Part shown: positions 33,936 through 46,873 of the stretch, one piece after another
Layout: the number at the start of each line of letters is the position of its first letter
Numbering within the stretch: the first letter of the stretch is position 1
Source: Leptodactylus fallax
Lineage: Eukaryota; Chordata; Amphibia; Anura; Leptodactylidae
Length of the DNA stretch: 64,000 nucleotides
Direction: 5' to 3'
Assembly (NCBI GenBank): GCA_947044405.1
Contig: CAMRHE010000321.1
Coordinates: forward strand, 1,550,001 to 1,614,000
The notes under the pieces: model-generated
Told to the model about the DNA's origin: nothing
Databases searched by the model: none
What the model saw: only the letters and a program-made list of their open reading frames with translations
Made by a program: the position numbers and the translations under genes

Positions 33936-35503
33936 CAGTCATGGCCAAAAGTTTTGAGAATGACACAAATATTATATTTTCACATGATCTGCTGCCCTCT
34001 GGTTTTTATGTGTGTTTGTCAGATGTTTTTATCACATACAGAAATAGAATTGCATTCATATTATGAGTAACAGAAGCTTATATTGACAGTTAGAATGAGT
34101 TAATGCAGCAAGTCAATATTTGCAGTGTTGACCCTTCTTCTTCAGGACCTCTGCAATTCTCCCTGGCATGCTCTCAATCAACTTCTGGACCAAATCCTGA
34201 CTGATAGCAGTCCATTCTTGCAGAATCAATGCTTTAATTTTGTCTGAATTTGTTGGTTTTTGTTTGTCCACCCGTCTCTTGATGATTGACCACAAGTTCT
34301 CAATGGGATTAAGATCTGGGGAGTTTCCAGGTCATGGACCCAAAATCTCTATGTTTTGTTCCCTGAGCCATTTAGTTATCACCTTTGCTTTATGGCAAGG
34401 TGCTCCATCATGCTGGAAAAGGCATTGTTGAGCGCCAAACTGCTCTTGGACGGTTGGGAGAAGTTGCTCTTGGAGGACATTCTGGTACCATTCTTTATTC
34501 ATGGCTGTGTTTTTAGGCAAGACTGTGAGAAAGCCGATTCCCTTGGCTGAGAAGCAACCCCACACATGAATGGTTTCAGGATGCTTTACAGTTGGTCATG
34601 AGACAAGACTGGTGGTAGCGCTCACCTCTTCTTCTCCGAATAAGCTGTTTTCCAGATGTTCCAAACAATCGAAAAGGGGATTCATCAGAGAAAATGACTT
34701 TACCCCAGTCCTCAGCAGTCCACTCCCTGTACCTTTTGCAGAATATCAGTCTGTCCCTGATGTTTTTTCTGGAGAGAAGTGGCTTCTTTGCTACCCTCCT
34801 TGAGACCAGGCCTTGCTCCAAGTGTCTCCGCCTCACAGTGCGTGCAGATGCACTCACACCTGCCTGCTGCCATTCCTCAGCAAGCTCTGCACTGCTGGTA
34901 GCCCGATCCCGCAGCTGAAACACTTTTAAGAGACGGTCCTGCCGCTTGCTGGTCTTTCTTGGGCGCCCTGGAGCCTTTTTGGCACCAATGGAACCTCTCT
35001 CCTTGAAGTTCTTGATGATGCGATAGATTGTTGACTGAGGTGCAATCTTTCTAGCTGCAATACTCTTCCCAGTTAGGACATTTTTGTGCAGTGCAATGAT
35101 GACTGCACGTGTTTCTTTAGAGATAACCATGGTTAACAGAAGAGAAACAATGATGGCAAGCACCAGCCTCCTTTTAAAGTGTCCAGTGGTGTCATTCTTA
35201 CTTAATCATGACAGATTGATCTCCAGCCCTGTCCTCATCAACACCCACACCTGTGTTAATGGAGCAATCACTGAAATGATGTTAGGTGGTCCTTTTAAGG
35301 CAGGGCTGCAATGATGTTGAAATGTGTTTTGGGGGATAAAGTTCATTTTCTAGGCAAATATTGACTTTGCAAGTAATTGCTGTTAAGCTGATCACTCTTT
35401 ATAACATTCTGGAGCATATACAAATTGCCATTAGAAAAACTGAAGCAGTAGACTTTGTAAAAATTAATATTTGTATCATTCTCAAAACTTTTGGCCATGA
35501 CTG
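33936..35503 (-). mobile_element. Tc1/mariner element, family D
   Basis: TA at 33934-33935 and 35504-35505; ends cagtcatggccaaaagtttt and its complement. Length 1,568 bp. The inner inverted repeat includes gagaatgacacaaatatta, matched by the complement near 35465. I remember this terminus from fish Tc1 elements. Confidence 0.95.
34113..35130 (-). pseudogene. Tc1 family D transposase, two lesions
   Basis: Minus strand. The likely start is ATG 35130 (MVISKETRAV), in good context; an upstream in-frame ATG at 35163 is less likely. The N-terminus holds the helix-turn-helix and a GRPRKTS hook. The first catalytic Asp is in FSDESPFRLFG. A 1-bp insertion near 34604 ends the frame at 34576. The text resumes as VWGCFSAKGIG, with the second Asp in FQHDGAPCHKA. 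A TGA at about 34331 interrupts ILGP-stop-PGNSPDLN, probably a former Trp. The Glu motif [10 protein letters not shown] is present, then KKKGQHCKY at the end. The HDGAPCH form separates this family from the DNDPKH type seen in most other copies here. Confidence 0.92.
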
Positions 35504-35505
35504 TA

Positions 35506-35866
35506 TATTGTGTAGTAAACCAATCAGACTAGCAAACAAAAAAAATTAATAGCCAGATTTGACACATGATGATTAGGGCATGAACATGAATGTCCAACAT
35601 GGAAGCCTGGGCAGCCTACACGTCACCAACAGGAATCTGCTAGAAAAGGCTTTCCGGTGACAAATCTGGCAAGTGAATAAATGAATGTTGAACATCAAAG
35701 ACATGAACCAGACGACAGAAGGCGTAGTGTGTAAATACCCAGGATTTTCAGGGAGCTGCCAGCACATTCCAGAGAGCTTGATATCCAATGGTAGGTTTAA
35801 AGACTCTGTAATGCATTTTAGAATTTTAAAGGCTATTTCATCAGCTACATTGAAGTACACACTAGT
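35506..35866. other. Intergenic, no gene recognised
   Basis: About 360 bp between two Tc1 elements. A 102-codon minus-strand frame extends through it without recognisable motifs. Confidence 0.55.
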
Positions 35867-35868
35867 TA

Positions 35869-36241
35869 CTAGTGATCTCAATAAATTAGAATATCATCAA
35901 AAAGTTTTTTTAGTAATTCAATTGAAAAAGTGAAACACATATATTATATTGAGTCATTACAAACAGAGTGAACTTTTTCAAGTGTTTATTTATGTTAATG
36001 TTGATGATTATGGCTTACAGCCAAGGAAAACCAAAAGTCATTATCTCAGAAAATTAGAAGAATTAATCCAAAACACCTGCAAAGGCTTCCTAAGCATTTA
36101 AAAAGGTCCCTTAGTTTGGTTCAGTAGGCGACACAATTATGGGGAAGACTGCTGACTTGAGAGATGTCCAGAAGGCAGTCATTGACACAATCCACAAGGA
36201 GGGTAATTCTGATGATATTCTAATTTATTGAGACGCACTAG
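35869..36241 (+). mobile_element. Internally deleted Tc1 element, family E
   Basis: TA at 35867-35868 and 36242-36243. Ends ctagtgatctcaataaatta and its complement near 36215-36241. Only 373 bp remain: the 5' region and the first codons of the transposase joined to the right terminus. It is a MITE-like deletion product. Confidence 0.92.
36139..36204 (+). pseudogene. Tc1 family E transposase, first 22 codons
   Basis: ATG 36139 begins MGKTADLRDVQKAVIDTIHK and then EG, the start of a Tc1-type DNA-binding domain. The coding sequence is cut off at the internal deletion and runs into the right terminus. The upstream leader (gttcagtaggcgacacaatt) fits the 5' untranslated part of a Tc1 gene. Confidence 0.75.
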
Positions 36242-36509
36242 TAAAGGTAAGAAAAGGAAGGCAAAATATATAGCAATTAATGAAAACATCACATTCATTG
36301 ACAAAAAAAAAAAAAAAAAAAACTCGTTCTGAAAAAAACAGGAATGTCGAATGGCTTCAAAACTCAGCATGTAGTTATGTCTCAGGCATGTGTGGAGTTA
36401 GAAATTGGGCATTACCCCTAGAAGGTGTAAAAGTGCTTCCCCCACTGCCCTATAAAAAGCCTACTTTTGGGTAGTCTACCTCTTGGTGAGAAAACATTAA
36501 CTACAAGAT

Positions 36510-36955
36510 ATGCCTCTGTGACACACCCCAAGACATTTTGTCAAATTAACAGACATTGAAAGGGGGCGCATCATTTGACTAAGACACAAAGGATGGTTGT
36601 TTTGACAAATTGCCTGCCACCTAGGCCATTCTGAAATAGCTGTTAGGATGTGTTGAGAGCAATGGTTACACAACACCACCTGTTTGCAGTAGTGTCGTGA
36701 ACTAAAACCTGGACTGCTATGGATTTAAACTGTATCAAATTTAGCAACAATTACAGGTTCTGTTTGAGATCCACGAAAGTCAGGTTCAAGTATGGAGGTT
36801 TCATGGTGAGTGCTTAAATCCTGGCTTTGCTCACTGTGGAGTGATAAAATGGCCATTAACAGCTCAGTGATATTTGCAGAACATCCTGCAGTCACGTATG
36901 TTATGGCAGGACTTCCAAGTGGCATTTTTCAGTAGAATGAGGTGGCCTAACAGGG
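36510..36955 (+). pseudogene. Heavily decayed Tc1-like (Tcb1-type) transposase
   Basis: From ATG 36510 the frame reads MPL-stop-HTPRHFVKLTDIERGRI, then LRHKGW, QIACHLGHSEIAVRM and EQW, with four TGA codons. This matches the N-terminal helix-turn-helix of Tc1-like transposases of the IERGRIIGLRE...SFRQIAxRLGxS type. Most TGA codons sit where Arg, Gly or Trp codons are expected, consistent with old CGA, GGA and TGG. Further down, in shifted frames, AGLPSGIFQ-stop-NE near 36905-36945 recalls the catalytic Gln-Gln-Asp region. Terminal repeats were not found. This is the oldest-looking transposase in the window. Confidence 0.68.
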
Positions 36956-39900
36956 TCCTAGAGCCTACTTTCAGTTGTACAGTTTTGCCATTAATCTTAC
37001 CATCGTGCTCCAATATTGTATTCACTTACATATATTACACACCTAAAGTTTAATTTGATTCCAACAACTCCTTCTTGGTGCTTTATTTATTTTTTTGTTA
37101 ATGAATGTACTTTCAATTAATATTAACCAAGATAACTTTTACAGTATATATTGTTCTATAGACGTAAACTGTGGAATTGCCACATGGATATACTGTAGTT
37201 TGTAGTGTGGTTGGCCTACAAAACCTTATGTTTAACCAGGAAACTGAGAACCAACCCAGGACTAGCCAGATGGAGAAAAACGTCTGGATACCAAAAAATG
37301 GACAAAGGAACAACTTCTATGTAAAGCTGGCAGCACACTGCCACTGGCATTATCCCTATCCAAATAATGTTTGGTTTCTACATTTTTGTTTGTCTCTCAC
37401 ATTCTTTTTTAACAGTACAGAGTTATGTAGATGACAAGTAGTTTTGTTTCGCCAGGGGCAGGACTAGAACCTGTAATGTGGGTGTGGTAGTCTTGTTTTT
37501 TTTGTTTTTTTTTGCCTTATTTTTTAATTTTTTATTTTTTATTTTGCTCTTTAAGAGGCATTTTAACTTTTTTTTTTGCAGACTTTCCCTGTAACTGGTT
37601 TAACTGGTTTGATACATTAGCCCCAGTTACAGTAGGGATTCAGCCTCCTAGTATACAGTGCAGAAGTGATATGGGTCCTCTAGGATGAAGCAGCACCTGC
37701 AGTTCCTTGCCTCCGCTGATCACATGACTGCCGGGAGGGAGGGAGCCACATCATAGCAACTCTAATAGCTGTACACAGAGCTTATTGAGCTCTATGTGTA
37801 TACCATCCTTGCAGAGTTAATTGTCAACTGCTCAGACATAAAAGATCAATGGGCAAAAGATAACATGTTTCATATGTATGGTGAACAGGAAAAAGTGTTA
37901 AATGTTAAAAAGGAATTCCAGAATTGATGGTCTTATTATCCCCCAGAAAGAGTTAATAAAATTTAGCGAAAAAAGTTGTAGGCACCGTAAAATGGTGTCA
38001 ATAAAAATGAGTTTCATCCTGCAAAGAAGAATCCTTCATATCACCAGAAAATTTTTTTTAAAATTATATCTTGTACAATGCAACAAAAAAAAAAAAAAAA
38101 AATCTTTAGAGCAAAACTGACTGCGTGGGTAAATGTGTTAGATGAGTGAGTGTAAATTAGGTAACACCTCAAGTTTAGGGATTACAAGGGAAAAAGATAC
38201 CAAAAGTAACCACTCAGAATGCCCCCCAATACTTGGAGCTAGTGGGATAATAGCCATACCCAATGTATGCCACACAGCTTACACTACTGTTGTCAATATC
38301 CATTGCTCTCATTAGTCACAGGATGAGAGCAACGGACATTAAATGACAGATGCAGGTGGAGCTTCTTCCGTGGGGTGTCTGTCTGCATTCAGAAGGAAGA
38401 AAAAAATCATGTATGCAGGACTTTTTCTTCAGTTATAAAAGTAAACAAACATGACAGAAGACAGTGTCCATCATGTTGTTTATATTAGAGTCTCTGGCAC
38501 TCCCATTGAAGTGAAAGGGAGCTCCGACCATCACCAGTCCCACCCACATTCAGCCTTGCTATACTCAGGTCGAATGTGGAGTGGAAGAAAGGACCTTCAG
38601 TCTTCTCTTTGTGGAAAAACCCCTTTAATGGATTTACAGCAATCCATCAGAGGAGTGTGCAGAGTATGGGAGTAATGATCAGTCAAAGTTGTTGTTCAGG
38701 GATGAGTCTAAGCTATGGAAGCTGATGGTTGTAGTTTCTCTAAGCACACACTCTGTTATAAAGTCTCTTGCCTGATGGTGGTTTGGGTGATGAAGGTACA
38801 TGACTAAGGATTCAGGAGAGTGTCTGAACAACTGTTAGGGTTGTTACGTTTGCTGTGGCCCCTTTAACTCTGCCGGGTCCACAGAGACGAATTCCCCTTT
38901 AAGAAATTGTGCTTTAATTTATGGGCTGGTCTGGGTCTTTATAATCCCCTCCATTTCTCTCTTCCATACCGGCTATTGGTTTCACCTTGGTTTTGGCTCC
39001 CAAACCTGTTGCTTCCTGTTCCTGATTGCTGTTTGTGTTTCTCTGGGTCTGACCTTAGGACTGTGTACCTGGACTTCTCCTTTGGATTGTGACTCTGCTG
39101 AACTTACCCTCTCTGTCATTTTGACTCTGGCTACATACCTCGACCTCTCCTTCTGTCACTTGCTCCTGTACTTTTACTCTTCATATGATGAGTTGCTTGC
39201 ACTTCTGCTCTCTGGCTTCTGCTTGCGGTTAATTCATTTGTTGCACATTCCTCTGTGTTGTCAACTCTGGTCTGGGATTGCCAAATCCAGCTCCACCACT
39301 AGGAACTCTGGTGAAAACGTCCTGAGATTGGCTTTGGCTCATACTGAGTGTGTTGAACTTTGGTTACGTTTTTTTCCGCTAGCAGTTGTTCGGTTCAGTT
39401 CTGCTGCGTCTCTCTATTCTGACTACTCTGGACCCTGTACCTGCATCTGAGCTCCTAACAACAACAACTCACAATCTTTACTCTAGTTTCAGCATACCAA
39501 TAGTTCTCCTTGGGTCAGGTAGTGTTTTTCTAGTTCTGGCAGTCTCCTCCTCTCAAAATGTGCTCTTTCTCTCTTCAGTTTCACCAAAAATACCTGCAAT
39601 TGGAATTCTAGACCAAGTACAAGTATGGTCACTACAAGATATGTAAAATTACTGAAGGAATACGTAAGATTAAAAGAAATATAAAAATACTGTAAATCAT
39701 AATTATTAAAAAAAAAAAAAAAGTAAAGAAGTGCACAGGATACATATTGTTCCTTCCATTATCCATATATGGTCATACCCGTCCATCTTACTTTTGTTAC
39801 CATAATGACAAGAACACAACTGTGACTACAGAAGCTGTTTCAGTCTTAATGCTTTCTTTATTCTGTAAATCAGTTTGTACTACAGTTATAAGACAATCAT

Positions 39901-40966
39901 AGGAAATGTGCCTCATCCCCATGATATGCCCTATTTCCTTCTGGCCAGTGCAAAAGGTTAACAATGTGCTGCATTTGTGGCTTTTCCTATGACTAGCGTA
40001 TTTTGCACAAAGTGGATCACATGATGAGTGCAAAAGTTTTAGTAAACTTTAGAAAATATAGATTTTATATACGGTATTTTTTATTTTTTTTTTACAAGTA
40101 GCTCAAAATAAGTTAATATAAATTTACATAGGAGAATAAAATGTTTTTTTGGACATTTTTTTTTCGACGGTGAGGAGAAGAAAAGTAAAGGTTGGAGTAG
40201 AATAGCCTTTATAAAGGCTATTCCAACATTGCTTCAGTTAAAAACACGTTTCCCCAATGATCGACTCCCTTTAAACACAATCACTAGCTGAAGCAAGTCA
40301 TCCCTGCAACCAGGGATGACTCAGGGATGAGCAGCCTTTTTTGTGTGTTAAGAGGCACTAGTAAATGAAGTCCAGTGCAGGCCCAGTCAGTGTGGTGCTG
40401 TGTGAGGTGTATATTTCTTCTTTTATTTTTTAACTCATTTTCAATTACTTGTAAACACAATTTACACACCAGAAACCCCCTAAAAGGAGCCTATTTTGGA
40501 ATTAAAAGTGCCTGTCACCTCTCCCTGCCTTTTTTGGTGTATAACTGCATCACCCAAAATTATAAAATGATGGAGCATCTTTTCTTATAACTCTATGTTG
40601 TGCCATTCCTCCTTGGCATGACTGGCATCTCCTTCGTGACGTCAAGGAGGGAGGGAACGGTGTGGGAGATGTCAGTCATGCCCAGGAGGTGTGATTAGCA
40701 AACAGTGTGACTAGGTTGATGCCCCCCCCCCCCCCGACCATGTGACTGCTACGTTTATAATTTCACTTTGCTGCAACAGAAAGATTACAAAGGGATATAA
40801 ATGGAAAGGGAATTACTTGATGGGGCCAGTTTATGATGGAAAAACCACCTGACAGGTAGTAAATATCCTGTAAACTGTAGTGCTGTTACTTTGCTCACTC
40901 AGCAGTTGTCCTTTATAAATCCATTTGTGTCCATATTGAAATTTGTGATCTTGTGATCTGAGCATA
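36956..40966. other. Intergenic, 4 kb, no gene recognised
   Basis: Features are low-complexity: poly(T) at about 37497-37580, poly(A) at 38084-38101 and 39707-39722. A stretch at 37980-38050 (aaaatggtgtcaataaaaat) resembles the inside of the TTAA element at 56489-57442. 38860-39470 is pyrimidine-rich with loosely repeated gactctgg-type words. The longest frame (39082-39450) has no recognisable domain. Confidence 0.55.
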
Positions 40967-41764
40967 TACAGTTGAAACCAGAAGTCTATATACACTACTG
41001 TATATAAAAAGACACATATGCATGTTTTTCCCACTATCCGACATGAAATCAGAATAAACCTTTCCTGTTTTAGGTCAATTAGGATTACCAAAGTTATTTA
41101 TATTTGCCAAATGCCAGAATAATGAGAGAGAGAGAATTTTTTAAGGTATTTTATTACTTTCTGCAAAGTCAAAAGTTTGCATACACTAAGATTACTTTGC
41201 CTTTAAACAATTTGGGACAGTCCATATAATTATGTCATGTCTTTGGCAGCTTCTGGTTTATTGGCAACATCTGAGTTAATTAGAGACACACCTGTGAATG
41301 TATTTTAAGGTATACCTGAAACACACTGCTTTTTTTGTGTAACATCATGGGGAAGTCTAAAGAAATCAGCCAAGATATCAGGAAGAGAATTGTGGACTTG
41401 CACAAGTCTGGTTCATCCTTGGGTGCAATTTCCAGATATCTGAAGGTGCCTCGCTCATCTGTACAGACAATTATATGCAAGTACAAACAAGATGGGAATG
41501 TCCAGCCATCATGCCGCTTAGGAAGGATACAGGTTCTGTGTCCCAGAGATGAACGTGCTTTGGTACGAAATGTGCATATCAACCCAAGAACAAAAGCAAA
41601 AGATCTTGTGAAGATGCTGGCTGAAGATGGTAAGAGTGTATCATTATCCACAGTGAAACCAGTACTGTATCGACATGGGCTGAAAGGCTACTCTGCCAGG
41701 AAGAAGCCATTATTCCAAAAGAAACATAAAAAAGCCAGATTAATGTTTGCAAATGCGCACATGA

Positions 41765-42187
<423 letters not shown>

Positions 42188-42262
42188 TAGGCAAAGCTGA
42201 AAAGGCAGGTGCGAGCAAGGCGGCCTACAAACATGGCTCAGTTACACCAGTTCTGTCAGGAG

Positions 42263-42915
42263 CAGGGGCGTAGCATCGGACCGGCCCCCGATGCTTTTCA
42301 GACCTCGGAGTATAATGATCAGAGGACCAGGGGAGGTGAAGGAACATAACAAACACTGTAACTTACCTCTCCTATGCTCTGCAGGCTTCGGGCCTGTTTG
42401 GTGACATCACGTGGGCCGGGCCTGCGTCATTATGCGTTGCGACGCCGGCCCGGCTCACGCGAGATCTGGTCCAACATTGAAGATGGCCGAAATAGTGGGG
42501 AGTGTGCTGGAGCCAAGCAGAGGTAGGTAACATTGTTTTTTTTGTTTGTATCCTCCCCTGGGTCTCCGATTATTATACTCTGGAGTCTGAAAAGACCCTA
42601 GAGTATAATAATTTTTCATGGGTGGTCCACAATGGGGCATAATACTGAGTGCAGGGTCCACTATGGGGCATAATAATGTGTGCAGGGGCCACTCTGGGGC
42701 ATAATACTGTGTGCCGGGGCCACTATGGGGCATAATACTGTGTGCAGTGGCCACTATCGGGCATAATACACTGTGTAGGGGCCACTATGGCGCATAATAG
42801 TGTACGTAGGAATGCGGTTTGTGCGGGGAGGGGGGTTGGAGGGGGAGTCGGTTCGGGATGGTGCCCCATGTCAAATGTTCTCCTTGGAGCCCAGCCATTT
42901 CGAGTTACGCCACTG
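42263..42915. mobile_element. hAT non-autonomous element inside the Sleeping Beauty-type copy
   Basis: Ends caggggcgtagcat and, on the minus strand, cagtggcgtaactcg; exact 8-bp duplication gtcaggag at 42255-42262 and 42916-42923. Removing one duplication rejoins the transposase codons. The inside has a CpG-rich block with gtgacatcacgtg and a minisatellite at 42625-42808. The termini are of a different type from those at 16203 and 31386. Confidence 0.95.
42625..42808 (+). repeat. Minisatellite, about 31-bp unit, six copies
   Basis: The unit is gggccactatggggcataat followed by actgtgtgcag, a variant of the unit at 428-604. Confidence 0.88.
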
Positions 42916-43228
42916 GTCAGGAGGAATGGACCTAAATTCCTACAAACTATTGTGAGAAGCATGTACTAGGATATCCAAAATTTTTGACCCAAGTCATACA
43001 GTTTAAGGGTATTGGTACCAAATACTAATGAAATGTATGTAAACTTTTGACTTTGCAGAAAGTAATAAAAATGCCTTAAAAAATTCTCTCTCTCTCATTA
43101 TTCTGGCAAACATAAATAATTTTGGTAATCCTAATTGACCTAAAAACAGGAAAGCTTTATTCTGATTTCATGTCAGATAGTGAGAAAAACATGCATATAG
43201 TGTATATAAACTTCTGGTTTAAACTGTA

Positions 43229-45625
43229 TATATGCTCTTCGAGCAGAATGGAAGTAATTTTCTTTATAAAAGTTTATGAGAGCCCCGATGTGCATAGAGA
43301 AACTGACTTCCAGTCTGCTCTGCTCAAACAATTATTTTAAAATGTGAACATTTTGATATATATCCAGACATCTAAAGAATGGGATTTCACCTAAACTGCA
43401 CTGCTAGTCAATAGCGGAATATAGGCTACTAGTTATATTATGATAATGGAGACAATGAAACGTATGTAGCGGGTATTCCACTTTTCATAACTTAATTTAT
43501 TTGTGCAGAGAACAGGATACCGTACACATTTCTAATATCCAACATGTATTAAAAGGAGTCTGTCAGCAGAAAAATATGTATCAAACTAATGACAGTACCT
43601 TGTAGGGTGGCTTCTACACTTTACAAAGATGCCATTATCATTCTGTATTGCAGCTCCATTTTCATGAAAATCGGTGTTTTATTCTCATGCAAATTAGCTG
43701 AAAAGGCCTTAAGGGCATGTCTTCTCCTGCTTGGGCTTCATTCTCCGCACCAGATAAAAAAAAAAATGATGTGGTCTGTAATGGAATAAACATGGCATCA
43801 GTCATGTAACTCTCACAGAAGTCATGTGACCTCAGGCATTCATTTAATTGTCCAGGAGACAAGTTATTAGTAGAAACTGAGGAGCAAAACACATACAGTA
43901 TTACTGCAACATCAACTAATCATGTTTGCGGAGAAGAAAATCTTAGGTCTCCTCTAGGTCTACTCTATTTGGCATCCTTACATGTTACAAATCACCTAGA
44001 TACATTTTCACCGTGGTCTAGCCGCGACAGGATGCTGATGCATTTCGTCGCGGCATCCCGCTTCTGATTAATCCCAGATGAATGGGCCTAATGAGCAGGG
44101 AGTCTCGAGCGGCGAACTCCGTGGCAAGATCGAGCAGGACGCTTCTTTTTTCCTCGTCCTGCTGTGATCTCTGCTTTCCATTGAAAACAATGGGAGGTGG
44201 ATTCCGGGAGTACATTCCTCCATGTGAACACAGCCTTACAGAATGTCAGGGGTTCATATGATGAGTGTAAGGGTCTTGCCAAACGTAGTAATACCCTGAC
44301 ACTACTGCAGCGGTCTGGGAGGAAGGACAGAGACAAGTGAGCCCTAATCTCACCTCAGCCACTGTCCCTTCCTATTGCCTCAGTTACCCTAAACGGTAAA
44401 AGGACAACTAGAAGACAAGCCCTATACTGGGTAAGTGACACACAGAACAAAGACAGAACAAACGACAAATGAGAGGTCAGGAAGCCAAGGGGTCGGTAAC
44501 AAACGAGCAATGCAGTACAAAGTCAAAATCCAAGAGAATAGTCAAAAGGCAAGCCAAAGGGTCAGAGAATCAAGTAACAAAGTAGTAAGGGATATAACAA
44601 GGAGAGCAGGCAAAGACAATGCAATAACCGGCGACCATGTGAGGGCTGACAACCTGTTTATAGAAAGTCTGGGACCAGCCCCAGACCTGATAGGTACACA
44701 GGCTGTCAATCACTCAGGCCAGGAAAAGATTAACCCTATGCAGTCCAGAGAGAAATGCTCAGAACACGGGTGTGGCCGGAAATCCATTACATAGTCTAGG
44801 ACCATGTCCAGACTGAGCAACAAGAAACCTACGCAAGGAATCAAAACGAACACGCCTCCTTAGCCACAGCGTGCGAGCGGAGGGTGGCGCCGAGACCCGA
44901 ACAGGCAGAGACGTTACAATGAGTCCATGAATGTATTAAATAAGACCAATTCATGGGCTATACCATTCTAATGTGCTCAAATTTAAATACATGTATATTC
45001 GAAAGTTGTATGACATCTTGTTCTATACACAAATAAATAAAAACTGATACCCCTAATTAATATTTAATTAATAATTAATTAAATACCCCTATTAATAATG
45101 GTTATATATATATAGTTATCTTTTTTTGCACCTTTTTTTTTAAACAGCAGCCAATTTCTATTACAGAATGCACAGCTCATATTTTTTACCGCTTTACAAA
45201 CTTCCCTACTCTTTAGACGTGATCATTTGCCTTTTTTAAAAGCCTGTGAAAGTATACTTTTCCATATAAGTCATTTGGAAAGGTTACATTCCATGTACTG
45301 TATGAGCCTACAGTAAGAAGCAGTGGTCAGCCTTGGGCAATGTAGTCTGGCTTCATACACTACCAGTCTTGTTTCTGATGTCTCACAAAGCATTTCTTTA
45401 ACTAGAAAACAGAACACTCTTTGTAAATAGAGGTTCACATTTCTGAAACATTTAGGCGCTGGCTAGTTTACAGAATAATATACGCCAAAAAAGCACAGGC
45501 TTGGAAAGACTAGTATGTTACATTAAAGCTGTACAACAATAGTAATATAGCATGCAATATTAAACTGTATTATGTAACCTAAACTTAATCATAATTTATA
45601 TTTATATCAGTTGCTACTTTAAGTT
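43229..45625. other. Intergenic, no gene recognised
   Basis: 43551-43580 (ttaaaaggagtctgtcagca) looks like one end of a MITE; its partner was not found. 44280-44800 is purine-rich with loosely repeated gtcaggaagccaag-type words, probably an old repeat. The 119-codon frame there has no recognisable motifs. Confidence 0.5.
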
Positions 45626-45628
45626 TTA

Positions 45629-45752
45629 AAGGGGTATTCCTACAACAGACATTCCTCACCACAGGGAAAGTGAATATTCAGTCACTCAGGGCCCCACTAT
45701 CCTCAATAGAATGGAGTCCAGAGCGCTAAATGGCAATTGTGGGAATACCCTT
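45629..45752. mobile_element. Small MITE with TTA duplication (Harbinger-like)
   Basis: Ends aaggggtattcc and ggaataccctt are inverted. TTA flanks at 45626-45628 and 45753-45755. 124 bp, no coding. Confidence 0.78.
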
Positions 45753-45755
45753 TTA

Positions 45756-46669
45756 ACAACGCAACCTTCTCTCAGCTTGTCTGGTTTTCATATTTGCCAA
45801 GGGGAGGAGTCTTTAATATGTTGTTGGACTATAGACATGGCTGTCCATATAACACTGATATATGTAGATAGATGTAATTGATAATAAGGAAGGGAAACAT
45901 GACTAATACAATAAAAAACAATGAGGCAGTACATCAATACAAAATTTCATGTAGTATGTACAATATTCCTTAACTATTTTCATGCCTTCTGAGGAAAATG
46001 CACAGGTACTTATCCATTTACAGTACTTATTATTTGGATGTCAGCCTGACTGCAGACAGAATCTGACAATGTCTACCCAGCCTTACATGGCTGTAGTCTG
46101 CCTCTCATAGTGTGCAAGTGTAAATGACACTTTGACAGGTTCACTTTGTTATCAGTGATAAGGCAGCACTGCAGTCAGGCGTATAGCTGAAAAGAACAAG
46201 ACTTCATCTTTGTCCCAGTCTAATCATCATCTCCAGTGTAACCTAGTTGTGGGCAGCCAGGCAGAGCTTCCAGAGGGAGGGTCTAACATTGAAGGTAAAC
46301 TTCACTGCAGTGAGGGAAACCAGAATGTGAGACACAACTGTACAGTGTGTATCCTGTGGCCTGACACACAGAAGATAAGGTGGCTCAGGAGCTGTCGAAG
46401 TACTCTGACGTAAGAAAATTCATTTCATCCCATCCCCATATAGATGATTCCATTCTAGTCTCCGGGGATAGTAATTCAGCTGGTAAAAGCAAAGAATGAG
46501 AATGTTTCCTTGTGTGTGAGCGAGAATCGCCAGTGGAGATCATTCTACGCTGCACATCTGGAAAGTAAAGCCTCAGCACAAGTCTAAATGTTGGAAGCTG
46601 TGCAGAAGTGAAGAGGGTGTGTATCAGGACTTGGATGTTGTAGAGAAATATTTCAGAATTCAAGAAAAG
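45756..46669. other. Intergenic sequence upstream of a candidate exon
   Basis: No recognised repeat in this 0.9 kb, which would fit a promoter and 5' untranslated region of the candidate exon. No clear TATA box or initiator could be assigned. Confidence 0.35.
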
Positions 46670-46873
46670 ATGGCTTGCCTTTTTCAAATGTGGCATGCTT
46701 GTGTGCTGCTTACTTTCTTAGAATACTTGTACCCTTGCAATGCATCATTTGAAGGTAGCGCCTTTCACCTGGAGACGGAAGGTAGTACATCGACCGCCAA
46801 CAGCAGGCAAGACTCCAATATTATTGACATCCAGCAATCTTACATTCCTTCCAGGCTGATCCCATTGTCACAG
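46670..46873 (+). CDS. Candidate first coding exon with signal peptide (host gene unknown)
   Basis: ATG 46670 has a good vertebrate context (gaaaagATGG). The 68 codons start MACLFQMWHACVLLTFLEYL, a hydrophobic stretch fitting a signal peptide, followed by a polar, Ser/Thr-rich part. The reading ends at CTGTCACAG/gtaaca in the sense ACAG|GTAAC, a plausible splice donor at 46873/46874, exactly between codons (phase 0). A poly(T) run follows 35 bases later in the intron. An upstream in-frame ATG at 46619 would add 17 residues. The flanking DNA is free of recognised repeats, unlike most of the window. I do not recognise the protein; no second exon was found in the remaining 17 kb. It could also be a chance frame. 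Confidence 0.33.

Noticed and set aside
39082..39450. 122-codon plus-strand frame with hydrophobic residues
   Set aside because: It lies in a pyrimidine-rich stretch of loosely repeated words; leucine and serine richness follows from composition.
44435..44794. 119-codon plus-strand frame
   Set aside because: Purine-rich repeat-like sequence, no hydrophobic core or known motif.
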